This document shows, one piece after another, positions 34,482 to 47,627 of a stretch of DNA of 64,000 nt (positions are counted from its first letter, which is position 1; each line of letters starts with the position of its first letter). The notes under the pieces were generated by a model. That model did not search any database and was not told where the DNA came from. It saw only the letters and a program-made list of their open reading frames with translations. This DNA comes from Branchiostoma belcheri. Its lineage: Eukaryota > Chordata > Leptocardii > Amphioxiformes > Branchiostomatidae. The translations under genes were made by a program, and so were the position numbers. The stretch covers positions 7,870,899 to 7,934,898 of the forward strand of contig NW_017803909.1 in NCBI RefSeq assembly GCF_001625305.1. Reading direction: 5' to 3'.

Positions 34482-34670
34482 TGCTCAGGTCACATTTCCA
34501 AACCAGGGCCCGGCCGGGCAGTCTTGTGGAACGAAAAGTACGACATAAAAGACAACAGAGCACAAAAAAGTTGAAAAAATAATGATGGAAACTATTGATA
34601 TGAGTTTATGTTTCCTTAAATTACGATAAGAGCCCGGCCAGGCCCCTGTTTGGAAATGTGACCTCAGCAT
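34482..34670. mobile_element. palindromic MITE with about 38-bp inverted ends
   Basis: GCTCAGGTCACATTTCCAAA plus CAGGGCCCGGCCGGGC faces GCCCGGCCAGGCCCCTGTTT plus GGAAATGTGACCTCAGC. About 189 bp; target duplication unclear. Confidence 0.75.
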
Positions 34671-34865
34671 TAACGAGGAACAGCAGATTTTACGGTGAGG
34701 TCAACATCAAAGAACAGAACAGCCTTTTCCAGTAATTTGAAACAGACTGTACCGTGACATTCAACATCAGAGCCTTCAGTACCTGCCAGTATCCAGGTCA
34801 GGGACAAATTTATATCAACCAGACACTCCTTGTACCTCCTTGCAAATGACGCTATGGTTTCACCG

Positions 34866-34960
34866 GTGTTTGTTTGTTTGTTTCTTTGTTTGTTTGTTTG
34901 TTTGTTTGTTGGTTGGTTGGTTGGTTGGTTGGTTGGTTAGTTGGTCGGTCGGTCGGTATG
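34866..34960. repeat. (TTTG)n(TTGG)n(TCGG)n microsatellite
   Basis: A continuous run shifting from GTTT to GGTT to CGGT units. Confidence 0.95.
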
Positions 34961-35164
34961 TAAACAAGATTAATTAAAGCGACACCAATACATTCTGATA
35001 ATGGTTTATTTTTAGGAAGGCCTTGGCCTAAAAAGGAGTGGTCGGTACCTCTAGTGCAGGCCATCTTCGTAAGCATGTTCTATTGTTTGTTTCTTGGTTT
35101 CAACACAGGGATGTTAACGATCCTGTTTCGCTCATGGATAGGTCTTTGTAGATCAGCTTTCTCA

Positions 35165-35252
35165 TAGCCTGGTTACTAGACCTATTTTAGCTCCAGAGTC
35201 CTACATCCTCTCCGCAAATAGAGGAGCTATAATAGGTCTGGTAACTAGGCTA
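35165..35252. mobile_element. 88-bp TAG-ended miniature MITE
   Basis: TAGCCTGGTTACTAGACCTA / TAGGTCTGGTAACTAGGCTA inverted ends, with 9-mer flanks GCTTTCTCA and GCTTTCTTG (7 of 9). Confidence 0.8.
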
Positions 35253-36264
35253 GCTTTCTTGCAAACTGCATGAACCTAAATCCTATAGTCTGTGGCTGAG
35301 TCTGGAGCTCTCAGCAGCGTTATTTTACTGGTTTATTTAATTTCTATAGACCGGGTCCCTCTAGACCACCACGGTTAATGCAGAGTTGATGAGTATCGTT
35401 GATCTGCCCTGACGTGGCCCTATATAGCCGAGCCGAGGCAAGTGGCATGTACAGCTGGCACACCTCCCACAGATCCGGTTACTTCAACTCAGCAACATAA
35501 TCCTAGATTGAATATCAGGCAGGAATACAAGGAAATATTGAATCTAAATTTCGATGGTTGGACCTATCTACCGGTTGCTGAGATTCCGTATGTTTACATG
35601 ATGATGTAGGAATTAGGGTTCCGTATCGCAGGTGAAGGTTTGTTATAACGTTGGTGAAGCGGCAGTGGCCAGATCGTGCATTGGGACCCTGGCAATGCCC
35701 GACTGTGAGCAACGGGGAATTCCAGCTTTATAAATACACCGAGTGGCTCACTGAATGTCCACACTGCGAACAGGTGAAGGGAGGCCATGGTGGGCTGTGT
35801 ACGGCTCCGAGGAAGCCTCGGTCCTACGTTTTAAAATCTGTGGGATTTTCTGAGTGAGAAGACGACAAAACCTAATCTCCAAGCAGATCCCTTTCGGTGG
35901 CAAGACAGTATCCATTAGCCAGAGAAGGTCGCCGGCCACCGACGTTGGTGGGGGTAGCGACAAAAAAAAACGGCCAAAAAAAGCTAACGATCATTCCCCC
36001 ACAACTTCTGCTTGGAGAGTAGACAAAACTCACTGTTGACAATAATCTTTCCGCCACAAGACCTCTGAATTTGACATACTCGACTGTCCCAACAATGCCC
36101 TAAATTCGCCCGTCGTAAACCTAACTTACGAAGGCTTTCTTTGCAACCCTGTCCTGATAGAGTGTTTCTACAATGGGTCATGAATGTTTACATTTCAATT
36201 CAGGCTTCGCATCGGCCAAAGTTGTTCAAAATGGACCTTCAGAACACGGATGCCACCATAATAC

Positions 36265-36469
36265 TAGTCTCCACCAGGCTCCTTTTGCAGGCCGATAAAT
36301 AGCAGAAATGGCCTAAAAAGGGAATATCGTTGGCCAGAGGAGATGGCCGCCATAGAATCTCCAGTTTGCCTGCACAGGCAAACGATAAAAAAACGATATT
36401 CCCTTTTTAGGCCAATTTATACTATTTTTATACAAAAAAATAGCCTGCAAAAGGAGTCTGGTGGTACTA
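36265..36469. mobile_element. TAGTCTCC palindromic MITE, second copy
   Basis: TAGTCTCCACCAGGCTCCTT / AAGGAGTCTGGTGG inverted ends and shared AATATC...TTGGCCAGAG interior. No clear flanking duplication. Confidence 0.75.
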
Positions 36470-37136
36470 TCACCATCAGCCGAGAAGTCTGCTAGTGAGT
36501 CTGTGGCAGTGCCCGCCCGTGTGCTCGGCAGGCCATCGTAGGCGTCGAGGGGAAATCTTCCGTCTTACAGAATTTCCTCCATTTCTAGTCAGTTTAAATA
36601 TCAGCGTCTTGCAGCGGGCCCGACTTAATCCCCGTCCTGATGCTACCCCGGGGAAATGCGCTCGGCTCCGGGAGACCCTATTGATAGCAGGGACGTTACC
36701 TTTAGCTGCGAATTTACTTAGCTTCACTCAGCATCGCCAGTGCATTCCTGGGGTCCAGGATTGGGATAAATTGAAGGGGGTTTTGAGAGAAAAACCCATT
36801 GTGGAGGGGTTGGGCATTATTCGTCGTCAGTTGCCGGTGATGTGTGGCATCTGTCGGCGACGTGAATCGGAAACACATACATCACATGCTCCCAGAAAAT
36901 CCGGCGTCTCAATGCTGCCATTTAAAGCTGCGCGGAGTCGTTCAATCAATGGAGAATGCTGCAAAACGTGAGGCTTGCTGATAAATTGCACACCTGAAGA
37001 AACGAGATTGAATAAAAATGTAGGCTGGAGTGTTCATCTATCTACGCTGTATCACTGTTCTCTCTCTCTAGAAAAAAATTCTCAAAAAAAAAGAAACAAG
37101 AAAAAAATTCTCTCAAAAAAAGAAACAAGAAAAAAA

Positions 37137-37740
37137 GTGAAAATGTATGATTTAAGGACTCAGTTGAGCAATAAAAAAAAGACAAGAAAAAGAGTGAAAA
37201 TATATGATTTACGACTCAGTTGAACAATAAAAAAAGACAAGAAAAAGAGTGAAAATATATGATTTAAGGACTCGGTTGAACAATAAAAAACTACAAGAAA
37301 AAGAGTGAAAATATATGATTTACGACTCAGTTGAATAATAAAATAAAGACAAGAAAAAGAGTGAAAATATATGATTTAAGGACTCGGTTGAACAATAAAA
37401 AAAGACAAGAAAAAGAGTGAAAATGTATGATTTAGGACTCAGTTGAACAAAAAAAAGACAAGAAAAAGAGTGAAAATATATGATTTAAGGACTCGGTTGA
37501 ACAATAAAAAAAGACAAGAAAAAGAGTGAAATATATGATTTACGACTCAGTTGAACAATAAAAAAAGACAAGAAAAAGAGTGAAAATATATGATGTAAGG
37601 ACTCGGTTGAACAATAAAAAAAAGACAAGAAAAAGAGTGAAAATGTATGATTTAGGACTCAGTTGAACAATAAAAAAAGACAAGAAAAAAAAAAGACAAG
37701 AAAAAGAGTGAAAATCTATGATTTATGGACCCAGTTGAAC
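37137..37740. repeat. tandem array of about 56 bp, about 11 units
   Basis: GACTCAGTTGAACAATAAAA then AAGACAAGAAAAAGAGTGAA and AATATATGATTTA. A single degenerate unit recurs near 38270-38330. Confidence 0.93.
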
Positions 37741-37769
37741 AGACACCACTCCATAGTATCGAATCATTG

Positions 37770-38670
37770 AGTCCAACACTTAACTTCCCTGTTACTAAAT
37801 TTTGTGATGCGTGACTGATTTTCTTTTTCATGACATCAAGAAAGCTTTTGCGTGGGCCTGCAAAACAACATATCCATCAGGAACATCAACTACCTTTGAC
37901 CCAAGCTCCTTTGAACACTTAACTTCCCTGTTACTAAATATTGTGATGCGTGACTGATTTTCTTTTTCATAATGTCAAAAAAGCTTTTGCGTGGGCCTGC
38001 AAAACAACATATCCATCAGAAACATCAACTACCTTTGACCCAAGCTCCTTTGAACACTTAACTTCCCTGTTACTAAATATTGTGATGCGTGACTGGTTTT
38101 CTTTTTCATAATGTCAAAAAAGCTTTTGCGTGGGCCTGCAAAACAACACATCCATCAGAAACATCAACTACCTTCGAACCAAGCTCCAAGGAGCAAAGCT
38201 GATCTCCTTACGTGTTTGGAGAGATTTCCTCCATGGCGAGTTCATTTATCTACGTTGTATCACTGTTCTCTAAAAAAAAGCAAGAAAAAAGTGAAAATAT
38301 ATGATTTTAGGACTCAGTTGACCTTAGCATTGAGTCATTGAGTCCAACACTTAACTTCCCTGTTACTAAATATTGTGATGCGTGACTGATTTTCTTTTTC
38401 ATAATGTCAAAAAAGCTTTTGCGTGGGCCTGCAAAATAACATATCCATCAGAAACATCAACTACCTTTGACCCAAGCTCCTTTGAACACTTAACTTCCCT
38501 GTTACTAAATATTGTGATGCGTGACTGATTTTCTTTTTCATAATATCAAAAAAGCTTTTGCGTGGGCCTGCAAAATAACATATCCATCAGGAACATCAAC
38601 TACCTTCGAGCCAAGCTCCAAGGAGCAAAGCTGATCTCCTTACGTGTTTGGAGAGATTTGCTCCATGGCG
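37770..38670. repeat. 138-bp tandem array with higher-order structure
   Basis: CACTTAACTTCCCTGTTACT...AGCTTTTGCGTGGGCCTGC...CAACTACCTTTGACC occurs five times. Two units end instead in AGCAAAGCTGATCTCCTTAC GTGTTTGGAGAGATTT, so a longer period is superimposed. Confidence 0.92.
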
Positions 38671-38819
38671 AGTAATCCGCCTGAGGGATGAGCTAAAGGC
38701 TGCAGTTTGTTTGGTGTTCCCACTTTACCACGCCGCTTCTTGACGCCTACGCGCAGGAGAAAATGTAAAGGTCCCGGCATATGGCCCTCCCACAGAAATC
38801 GTACATACCTTCTAGGGAC

Positions 38820-39370
38820 GGAATAGTAAATTTTTATTCATTTATTTTTTGTAAATTTTTTATTGCATTTCAAAAAAAAAAACATACATAACACATACAG
38901 AACAACAAAAGGACAAAGCTCAAGACTAATAAAGACATAGACCACGGATCCATAATATAAGGTGGAAAATAAATAAACTATAACGTAAATAAATAATATC
39001 TACCACAAATAACAACAGATTAACAAATGGTAAATATTTTCTATTCATTTATTTATTTACTTATCTTACGGACAAATGGTTGGTCTCTTCAGCCGTTGAG
39101 GCTGATTTCCAAGAGAGCCCATGGAATACAAGAAAATAATATAACATGAAATAATAATTAATAAACGTAATTCGAAAATCATAAATCAAGATACAATAAT
39201 AACAATCAGTGAGAGGTGTGTGAGATAATCAGAGGGCAAACTCCAAATAATACAATCTTAGGAGTGCTAGATCATTTATAAAGTACTTGAACATTGTAGT
39301 AATAAACCATATATACAAAGCAAACAAATAACAAAAAATACTTAAATCATAATCGGTCAGTGTTCAGGAA
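38820..39370. other. A/T-rich segment, possible LINE tail remnants
   Basis: TTTATTCATTTATTT-type starts at 38830 and 39045 followed by A-rich sequence resemble reverse-complemented LINE 3' ends. No coding trace. Confidence 0.3.
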
Positions 39371-40394
39371 CCTATAACAAAACTTTGGAAAAACAATTAC
39401 TTGAAAACAAGCATTTATTTGACACTTCGCGTCTCTTCCTCCGCTGTAACAGTGTATCAGACCAAATAATGAATATACCAAAAGTCAAAGAAATCCGCCA
39501 AATCCACCGTGACCTACAGCTGCGAACACACAAACATTACCGAAAACAGAACCCTTCCGCGGAAGGCTATCTCCTTCCTGGGAGGTAAAAAAAAAGACAG
39601 GAAAATTTTAATAAGATTAAAATGACAGGGTGGAACACGGCAGCAATGCAATAATAAATTTGAAAATATTAGGTTATCAAAATCCTTTTTTGTGTGGTGC
39701 GTTTTTTCTTTCTTTCAAAAACAAGTTAGGTAACACACACTGTGTCTCCCTCGGGGCATGAAGGTTCCATCAAGACGTGATTTGGTCCTGCTGTGTCGGT
39801 GAGAATCCTCGGGCCATAAATGCAGGGTTTACCCTTTGACGAAGTCCTCCCGCTGTGAGATGTCATCTCCAGCATCTACGCGTCGTTTGAGTCGGTCTTC
39901 GGTCTTCTATTCGTACCGCACACCCGTCATGATGCCATTTATACCGCTAAATTGTGTACTAAATTAATTTAGAAAGCGCATAATGAGCTACCGGTACTTC
40001 AAACCACACTTGGAATCTTGTTTTTTTCCGGAACTATCCAGATCGGTAGAACAGGAAAGCACCAGTTCAAACTAGTCTTCACCGGATTCCATGTATCTGC
40101 TGAGGAAACCGATTAGTAGAAATTGGTCAAAATGTGGTGAATAATTGGCCAGATTAGTAATCCGGTCTTGGTTGCAATTCTGGCCGGCTAAGCCCACCGG
40201 CAAAGTCTTCACACCATTATGCCAATCCATGCTTATTTCTGTTGCAACTGAAGTACTAAGTAATCTGGTGGACACTGAGTACAAGCCAATGTTATTTTAT
40301 AATCAACAGAATTCTTACTACTGTAACAGTATTCTGCATGTTAGAGAAAATAAACTATCTGTTGGGAAATAATCATTCTCGTTAGGCATCTGAG

Positions 40395-40560
40395 TTTGAG
40401 TTTTATTTAGATCCACAATTAGCTTCATAAGAGGCTATTCTTCCTGTGGTCTACACATTACATTCATATATACCGACATGTATATACATACATGTATTAC
40501 AATTGAAGAGGAACGTACATAAACATTACAAAGTTAACAGTATGTAGCAAACATAAAAAA
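40395..40560 (-). repeat. dispersed repeat sharing CTATTCTTCCTGTGGTC
   Basis: The block shares GCTATTCTTCCTGTGGTC plus trailing CATACAT-rich sequence with 48214-48350. Possibly a LINE 3' end. Confidence 0.4.
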
Positions 40561-41911
40561 CGAAGTCTGAAACGAACAGGAGTTGATGGACTTCAGGGGA
40601 AAGCTCGTCTGAGGATATTCTGTAACGGCCAGGGTGCCGGCTAGCTTTTTAACGGCCTCTTCCCAAGGGCAGGGCAGGAACAGGCCACGGCCAAGAAAAA
40701 TAGGTGCTCGCGTGGCGGCTTAGCACTGGCTCGCCGGAGTCCACCCGGATTTCCTTCGCATTACCTCTGGGCGATGTGCCCTGATCTACATAAGGCTAAT
40801 GTTTCATGAGGTTCATTACGGGGGAAGAAACGTCCACCGAACCACCCTTTCCTCCGAGAATGTTCCCAAGGTTTGCAACACGACGGGAATATGCATGGCA
40901 CAGTCACCCGGGGGTTGGGTGATTTTGCGCCAGCCGTGCGGGTAATGGCGCGTTAGAAGACACGGGAAATGACATATTACGGGTTTTAGGGGTAATCTGC
41001 GAGCTGGCTTTATGTCTGTGTTAAACAGAAATCCCGGGAGGGTTCCAGGAGCTGTGATGAAAGGCTATGGATAGTCTCAGGTACTTTGGGACAGACGGAT
41101 GGTCGACAGTTGTTGGAGGGCGCCTTTTGTCCACGGACGTTATTATAGCAGTGATTTACGTAAAGGATACATAAGTAGCTTCGAAGTAGGTCGTAAACAT
41201 GGTACAGCTTTCTTCTGTTTTCATTAACAACAGTTTAAAAACTGGACAGATCCTAGCCCAGTAAATACATGTATATCACATCGCCGATGTTTACGTCTGC
41301 ACCTTATTTACTTTGAGGATGTAGGAGGTTGCTAGTGTCATCATGGAAGAACAAGTTCGTCTCATACTGTTAATGAACAAGAATTCGTCTCATAGTGAGA
41401 GAGGCAGCCCGTGGGTTGTGAGGATATTTAAGCGTGCAATGTAGCTAGGCCGCCTTTAAAAATCGTCTCTAGCGGGGTGTATTAGCTTCTCATACAGAAG
41501 CAAATAGCTTCTCTTTTATCACGAGATTCTGATCGTCTTTGAGGTATTACACGATGAAATTAGTTACAAACCTATACCTTCTCCTCTATGCACCATACCA
41601 CAATCGTCGTGGGTAATAGATAAGTTTAATTACTACATTTGTTATTATTGAAAACGTTATAGATTTGATTGGAACTTTTCGGAATAATTTATCGTGTTGG
41701 TGAGATGCACAGCTGCCAGGGTGTGCTGCTGCCGTCCCTATGGTGTAACCAAGCACCGTCGCCTGCCGCGTAACGCACAGAGAATAACAATGAGATCCCG
41801 CCATTAGTGTGACAGTAGGGGAGGACAGGGTGGCACGCTAGATTCAGCACCAAGGACAGGAACACCTGCGGCTTGAACCGTAGTCATACCGCACGAAAGA
41901 ATGGGCTAAAC

Positions 41912-42109
41912 TAGCCTCCATAGCATGCTAAAAACTGGGGGCTTTGGGGGTCTTCGTGGTCTTTGGGAGCTTTTATCTGCTATTTTCTGATTGAATATAG
42001 ACAACATAGACTGCCTGGTTGAATTACCCCCGTTTTATAGAACTGGGCTAATCAGAAAACAACAGAAGACCACCAAACCCCCAGTTCTATAAGCCTGCTA
42101 CGGAGGCTA
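41912..42109 (-). mobile_element. TAGCCTCC MITE, copy C (reverse)
   Basis: Starts TAGCCTCCATAGCATGCTAA and ends TGCTACGGAGGCTA. Flanks GGGCTAAAC/GTGCTAAAC match at 8 of 9. Confidence 0.88.
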
Positions 42110-42629
42110 GTGCTAAACGTCTTTTCGACGTGAAAAACCAAGTTATCCCTTAACACAAGTTATCCCTTGGAATATCTATATTAGATATATGTTATTGACG
42201 TAAAATATGAAAAAGAAGAATTGGAGACAAGAAATATTCGACCATTTCGAACAAAATTGGACCAAAAATTACATTTAAGAAATCATGCTTTTTACCTTCG
42301 TTGTTTTCTCGTGTTGCAAATCCTATACACAAAGCAAACAAAGCACCACAAGCGAAGCGTTGTATCAAGCACTTGAAAATATTGTTGGCATGCCCATATA
42401 GGCTAGTGTTATCCGATATTCTTGGGGATGGGGGCTAAATCAAAATCAAGTAAAGTAGCTTCCTGACCTCCGCCTTGATTCATATATATGAAAACATAAA
42501 ACCAAACAGTAAGTCACCCTCAACTCCTGTCAATTCCGTATCTTTTTGGAACATGAAATGGATTATTTGCTCCATTCCGCATTGTCAATAGCAAGTTAGA
42601 TATTCCAGACTGAAAAAATAACAATTCCT

Positions 42630-42725
42630 ACAAAGCCAAACTTTCCTCACTTAACTCAGGTGAAAATGAGTATTGTCCTGTTCCGTATTTGTCCTCTATC
42701 TGCGTTGGTGACGGCATAAAATAAG
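42630..42725 (+). mobile_element. SINE core remnant
   Basis: ACTTTCCTCACTTAACTCAG then GTGAAAATGAGTATTGTCC matches the core of the SINEs at 5345 and 7053. The tRNA head is absent. Confidence 0.5.
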
Positions 42726-42849
42726 TTGATATAACCTGAGTGTGCTGTAGCCATGTCTAGTCATGAAATGTGGGAATAAAAAAAAGCCCAATAATCTTGG
42801 AACTAGCCAGGCGAGCATACATCCCAGGCGATGTAATAAACTACCGGAT

Positions 42850-43735
42850 GATGTGATAGATGATGTGCCATTTCTTAGCTGATATAGACGCAGGCAGAGA
42901 TCAGATAAACTCCCTGTCTCTGTCAACACTGACGTATTCCACCGGAAATGCCGCCGGTATGGCGGATGGATCTCTCTCAGTCCTAAAAGATAAACGACCA
43001 ATTAGTTCTCTTCATATAGACGTATCCTCTCTTTTATCGGGTGACGCCGGAGCCTGTTTAATCTTGGGGTTGCAGTCGATGGGCCAATGTAGCGTTCGTT
43101 GCCGGGTCGTTGGTGACCGACGTTATCGGTCAATATTGTCCCAAACGTGATCGAATTATCCATAAAACTTCTATTCACCATGAAATTGCTGAGCTAACAC
43201 GGCTTCTACCTGATTATTTGACATTCAGAGGGGGGCTACAATTAAAAGAGCACCGCATATCTCTGTTACAGCATCAGCGGCAAGCCGCCCCAGTAGAAAA
43301 CTACTTGACCTGTTTCCAAGCTGCTGTGAATTTGATATGATGGACGTTTGTAAAGAGAGCACCTTTTGCACCATTACCTGACTGTATGCCGGGTTTTATA
43401 AGTTGGCGCTGGCAGGAAACGACTCATTTACGCGCAGCAATGGCAGAAAGTAGGCCAAGTGAGCAGGTACTTGATTACATTGCGCGAATCATGGCGGGTA
43501 GAGGCCATCTGGGTGATGTTGTGTTGATTGTTCGTTTGCCCGATAGACTAGCGATTTGTAGGGCGTGTAGATTTGTACATTACGGTTGGCCCTTAGCCCG
43601 AGCGATGATAAAGTATCAAACGTGCTTGTATGCTAGTGTTGTATCGATTTCCTTTGCATTGAGAAGCCTTGCGGCTAGATCTCTACTTTTCTTTCGCACA
43701 CGTCCATTTCATCTACTGCAGTAGATAGCTGAAAT
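42850..43735 (+). other. unassigned segment with several short open frames
   Basis: Adjacent plus-strand frames of 76-112 codons and mixed base composition stand out from the AT-rich surroundings. No family was recognised and no splice pattern joins them convincingly. Could be a decayed gene or element. Confidence 0.2.
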
Positions 43736-45697
43736 GAAGTGTACTTTCCTGAATCCAGAAATAGGCATTATTCTTTACGGCGAATTATCTCATAAATGAT
43801 CATTACTGTGATACAAGTACATTTTTTATATTCACATATATCTATTGAGTATTAGGCAAAAAGCACAATTTGCTTACATAACACCTTCTACTCAAAACAT
43901 ACGACGAGTGTGAAACACATTGACAAGATACATGCATAATTACAAGGTGGGTTAAACCAAGATGAATACAAACAAGACAAGTTGGTGAGCTATCAATTAT
44001 GAGAATCTACCCGTACAGTAGATAAAGTAGTACAAGTACATTGTAAAGGCAAATTTCTTCAAGGTGTTTTTGAAAAACCTTTCACTCTGTTTTAACTACC
44101 ATAACATTTTCTACGGGCGGCCATTACCAGCCTGTGTAGACCAGCGCCATCATTTCAGCAGGAAAAATGGTCTTCCATATTTGGCGAGTAAAGCTGCTGG
44201 AGCAAAGTTACTAGATCCCATTCCCAATCTCCAGAGAAAATTGTCCGGAACTCCCTCCATCGTTACGATAAGACAGAGACTTATCTTACGTAAGATGGCA
44301 CGCCTAGATTGTGCTGCTGTGAGGGTGGAAAAGCTGTGCTTTGATGTGATTAGGTAGATGTGGCCATTTTGCCTGACTGCAGCAATAAGACATGGAAATG
44401 TGTGGTGTAAAGATGTTTCATTGTCCAGTCAGTCCACACATGTCATGGCAGTTGCAGTTAGACAGACGCTATACATGAATGCCTGGATAAAAATCACTGG
44501 CATTGAGTACTGGATTTAACTGTCTGGTTGAATCCTTTCTAGGCACCCTGTAATATTTTCTCCTGTATGAAAAATATGTCTAGATGACTCCCTTTATCAT
44601 AGAAATCGCCTGCAACAACCCGAATGACTGCCAGAGCACAGATTGCGTTCGGTCAGAAGAAATGAAGACAATGTACAGTCAGCTTTCCAATTCGTCAATG
44701 ATTCATTCATGGCTTGGTCCACAGCATGATCTTACGATAAGGAAACTTTGCTGCCGAGTCATTTGTATGCCTGGGAAAGAGCAGACAGTCTTGGCACACA
44801 GCCGAGATAGAACCCCTGATGTCCACCTACAGTAACTCAAGGATGAGATTCCAAACAGAGCAAAGAAGTTGAATGATGCCGGCATTGGCTAAGCAGCAGA
44901 TCACCGTGTACCTGGCAGCTCCTTGTCTCAAGAAGCAGGCCACTTTTTCTTACAAGACGTACGAGTGTGCTGAGAGTAAGAAAAATCCCCGGGACAGTGC
45001 AAGTTTAAGATGTCTTGGAAGACAAATGACCTGGTGATGGAAACAACCCGAATACACTCTGCCAGGCAGATAAAATCATCGAGGACATCTCTGCCTTTTG
45101 TATGCTTCTCAGATAAGATGTTACCATGTTATATAACGTCTTCATTGTCAGTGAGTGCAAGTTTGTTGTGCCACAGCCACAAATCTTGCTGACAAAAGAT
45201 AATTCCTTCAGAAAGGCGCAACTCACCGAGGGAAATACCGTTAACACTTCCCCATAAAGCCAGCGGTAAATTGAAACGACTCGTAGCCTGTAGCAGGGAT
45301 ATTGCAAACAAAACACACGGCAGAGGATTTATCGACCTTATAGTATTGATATAAACGTTTCGGTGAGGCACAGTCGAGCTGTTGCCTACCCATTATAAGT
45401 AGGCCATTACTCTTGCCAGGTGTGGGCGTGGGTGTGCATCTGCATGTGTGTCTCTTTGGTGGGGAGCCCAAGGCCAAGGACCTTGTTTAGAAAATCACGG
45501 GAGATACATTAGTGGAAAGATACTAAACTGATGATAAATGATGATAATTTTGACGTTATTTTTGTCCACTGTTGTTAGGCAAGGCACTGTGAAGCTGATG
45601 AGCAGTAAAAAGGAACAATGTGATGTGTGGGCTGGTTCATGTTCTTAGATAGCTAAACCGGCTGGACAATTTTCTCTGGATGTTAGATCGCTATTAA

Positions 45698-46039
45698 AGG
45701 CACCCAGGATGTTAGATTTTGGGGCTTGGAAACCAGATTTTTTCAAAGCCAATGTTGTAGTCATTTATCTACATACTAAGTTGAAACAACACTGTCCCAA
45801 TGTATATCGACAGGAAGCAAAAATGCCCAAAATTCTGACGAAAAACGGTTACTGGAAGGACCTGGATTGATTTTTAAGGTACCACCCAGAAAATAAAGGA
45901 CTCATCTTGGGGCTTGTTTCTGCAGTTTTAAATAAAGTATGAAATACTGGTGCAAATGTGAGACAGTATGTGTCAATATACAAATTGCTTTATTCAGAAT
46001 ATTTCCAGTTTTGCCGCCCTGAAATTACATTGGATGCCT
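45698..46039 (+). mobile_element. TTAA-group MITE, copy 2
   Basis: TTAA (45694-45697) + AGGCACCCAGG ... TGGATGCCT + TTAA (46040-46043). 342 bp, homologous to 31936 and 47723. Confidence 0.88.
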
Positions 46040-47627
46040 TTAAGATGGTGTCAGCACTGCCTACGACCTAACTCGTCCTGATCAAGCTGTAACGTCTGTT
46101 TGGCAAATGTCTTGCTTCAGCAGATGAGTGTCACAGTGACTCGAACAGCAGATCACTGTATACGGATAAAACTGCATCGAATAGGCTTAGGCGCCAGGAA
46201 TTGCCAATGACGTTAATTACCCTATCTATATTATCTGCGTACGACAAAACGGCAGAAATTTGTAGGAACGATGTTCACGGTAGCCTTTCTTGTATCTTCA
46301 ACTAAAGGGCCTCTATACGTTCTCACGGTAATGCTATGTTAATATATCATTAGCTATCACCAGTGTGTAAAATGGGACATTGCTCCGACAGAAAAGGGAA
46401 CCGGTACAGCGTATTTAGGGTGGCGCTTCCTTTTAAGATAGCAACGCTAGATTAGGACACGTTTTGCTTATGGTAGGTAAATGACGTTTAAATCTGAATC
46501 TATCTATTCTTGACAGTGTGTTTAGGCTGAGTGATTGAGGTGTGTACTGATTGCTTTCTCGGGTCTGAGAGTTTGGCAAACGGTGCCCTAGAGGCAGAAC
46601 AGGGGCTACGGTGTCCAATGTCAGGCGGTGTAAGAGGTCTATGTCTGCGGCCTTATATGGTGCGGCCCACGCGTAAACCGGCTGATGCCAAGTCATTCCT
46701 GGGTTGGGGTTGAACACGTAATGCTTTCCTCCATCCATTTCAATCCAAGTACGTAAGTCCTGGGCAACTGTTCCCTTCAGTCTGAATCATTTCACAGTCT
46801 GTGTATGATTGCTGAAAATTTATTGCACAAGACGACTTCGGAGAAAAAAAACACGAGTTCAGCCTTCCCCTGAAAGTTTTGTGATTACAGTCGTTGTAGA
46901 GTTAGAAAGATGGAGGGTAGTACCTAGAAACGAACTCAAGAATCAAGCAAATTCTCTGAATTCACCGGTGGACGTAAGAGCTTCTTGTACCATTGGCTGC
47001 CCCCAAATCACAACATCTGACCCCTGCAACAGTTGGCGTCGACTTTCTCTCTCAGTAAGTCGCCCATCGTTAAAGTATTTGTGAGGACACAAACAAACGA
47101 TCTGAAAGTGGGCTTCCCGATTGATAACCTCGTTCAAACGAACCAATCTGCTGCCCGGGCACGCGGAGAGTGAGAGACAGGCCGTCAGGGTGCTGATAAA
47201 GGTTATATAAGGGTCTGGCAATCGTTGGCAGACAGCGTACAGGATCGGTTACTTCGCCTTGTGATTGAAAATAGCTGCTTCATGCAGTCGGCTAATGAGG
47301 ACATTCACTGGTAAGATTTGATTATGGCGCCGTGTCAGGCTCGAAATTGCAGCCTGATGGTAACGACGGTTCGGTTTTGAATCCAACTGTCGGCACAGAC
47401 GCCTTGCCTCGCGCGCCAGATGCCCTGGCAGAAGGCCGCCCTTGGAAACGTGTCAAGTCGGCGCGTCTGGACACGGCTGACCTTGGCGAACCACGTGAAC
47501 TTTGGGGCTATAATTGCTGACACGTTTCTGGATTCTGTCCAACAGCGACGATTTGGCGAGGCCTGATTCCTGTTTAGTATCCATATATCCGATGCTTTCT
47601 ATGAGATGTTTTCATCTTATGGCAGAG

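Noticed and set aside
36495-36971. 158-codon frame in junctophilin intron 1
   Set aside because: No ATG at the start, no motif, next to a MITE.
40060-40290. Fourth TAGTCTCC MITE
   Set aside because: Only scattered matches (AATTGGCCAGA, GTCTTCACC) and no clean inverted ends; too degenerate to call.
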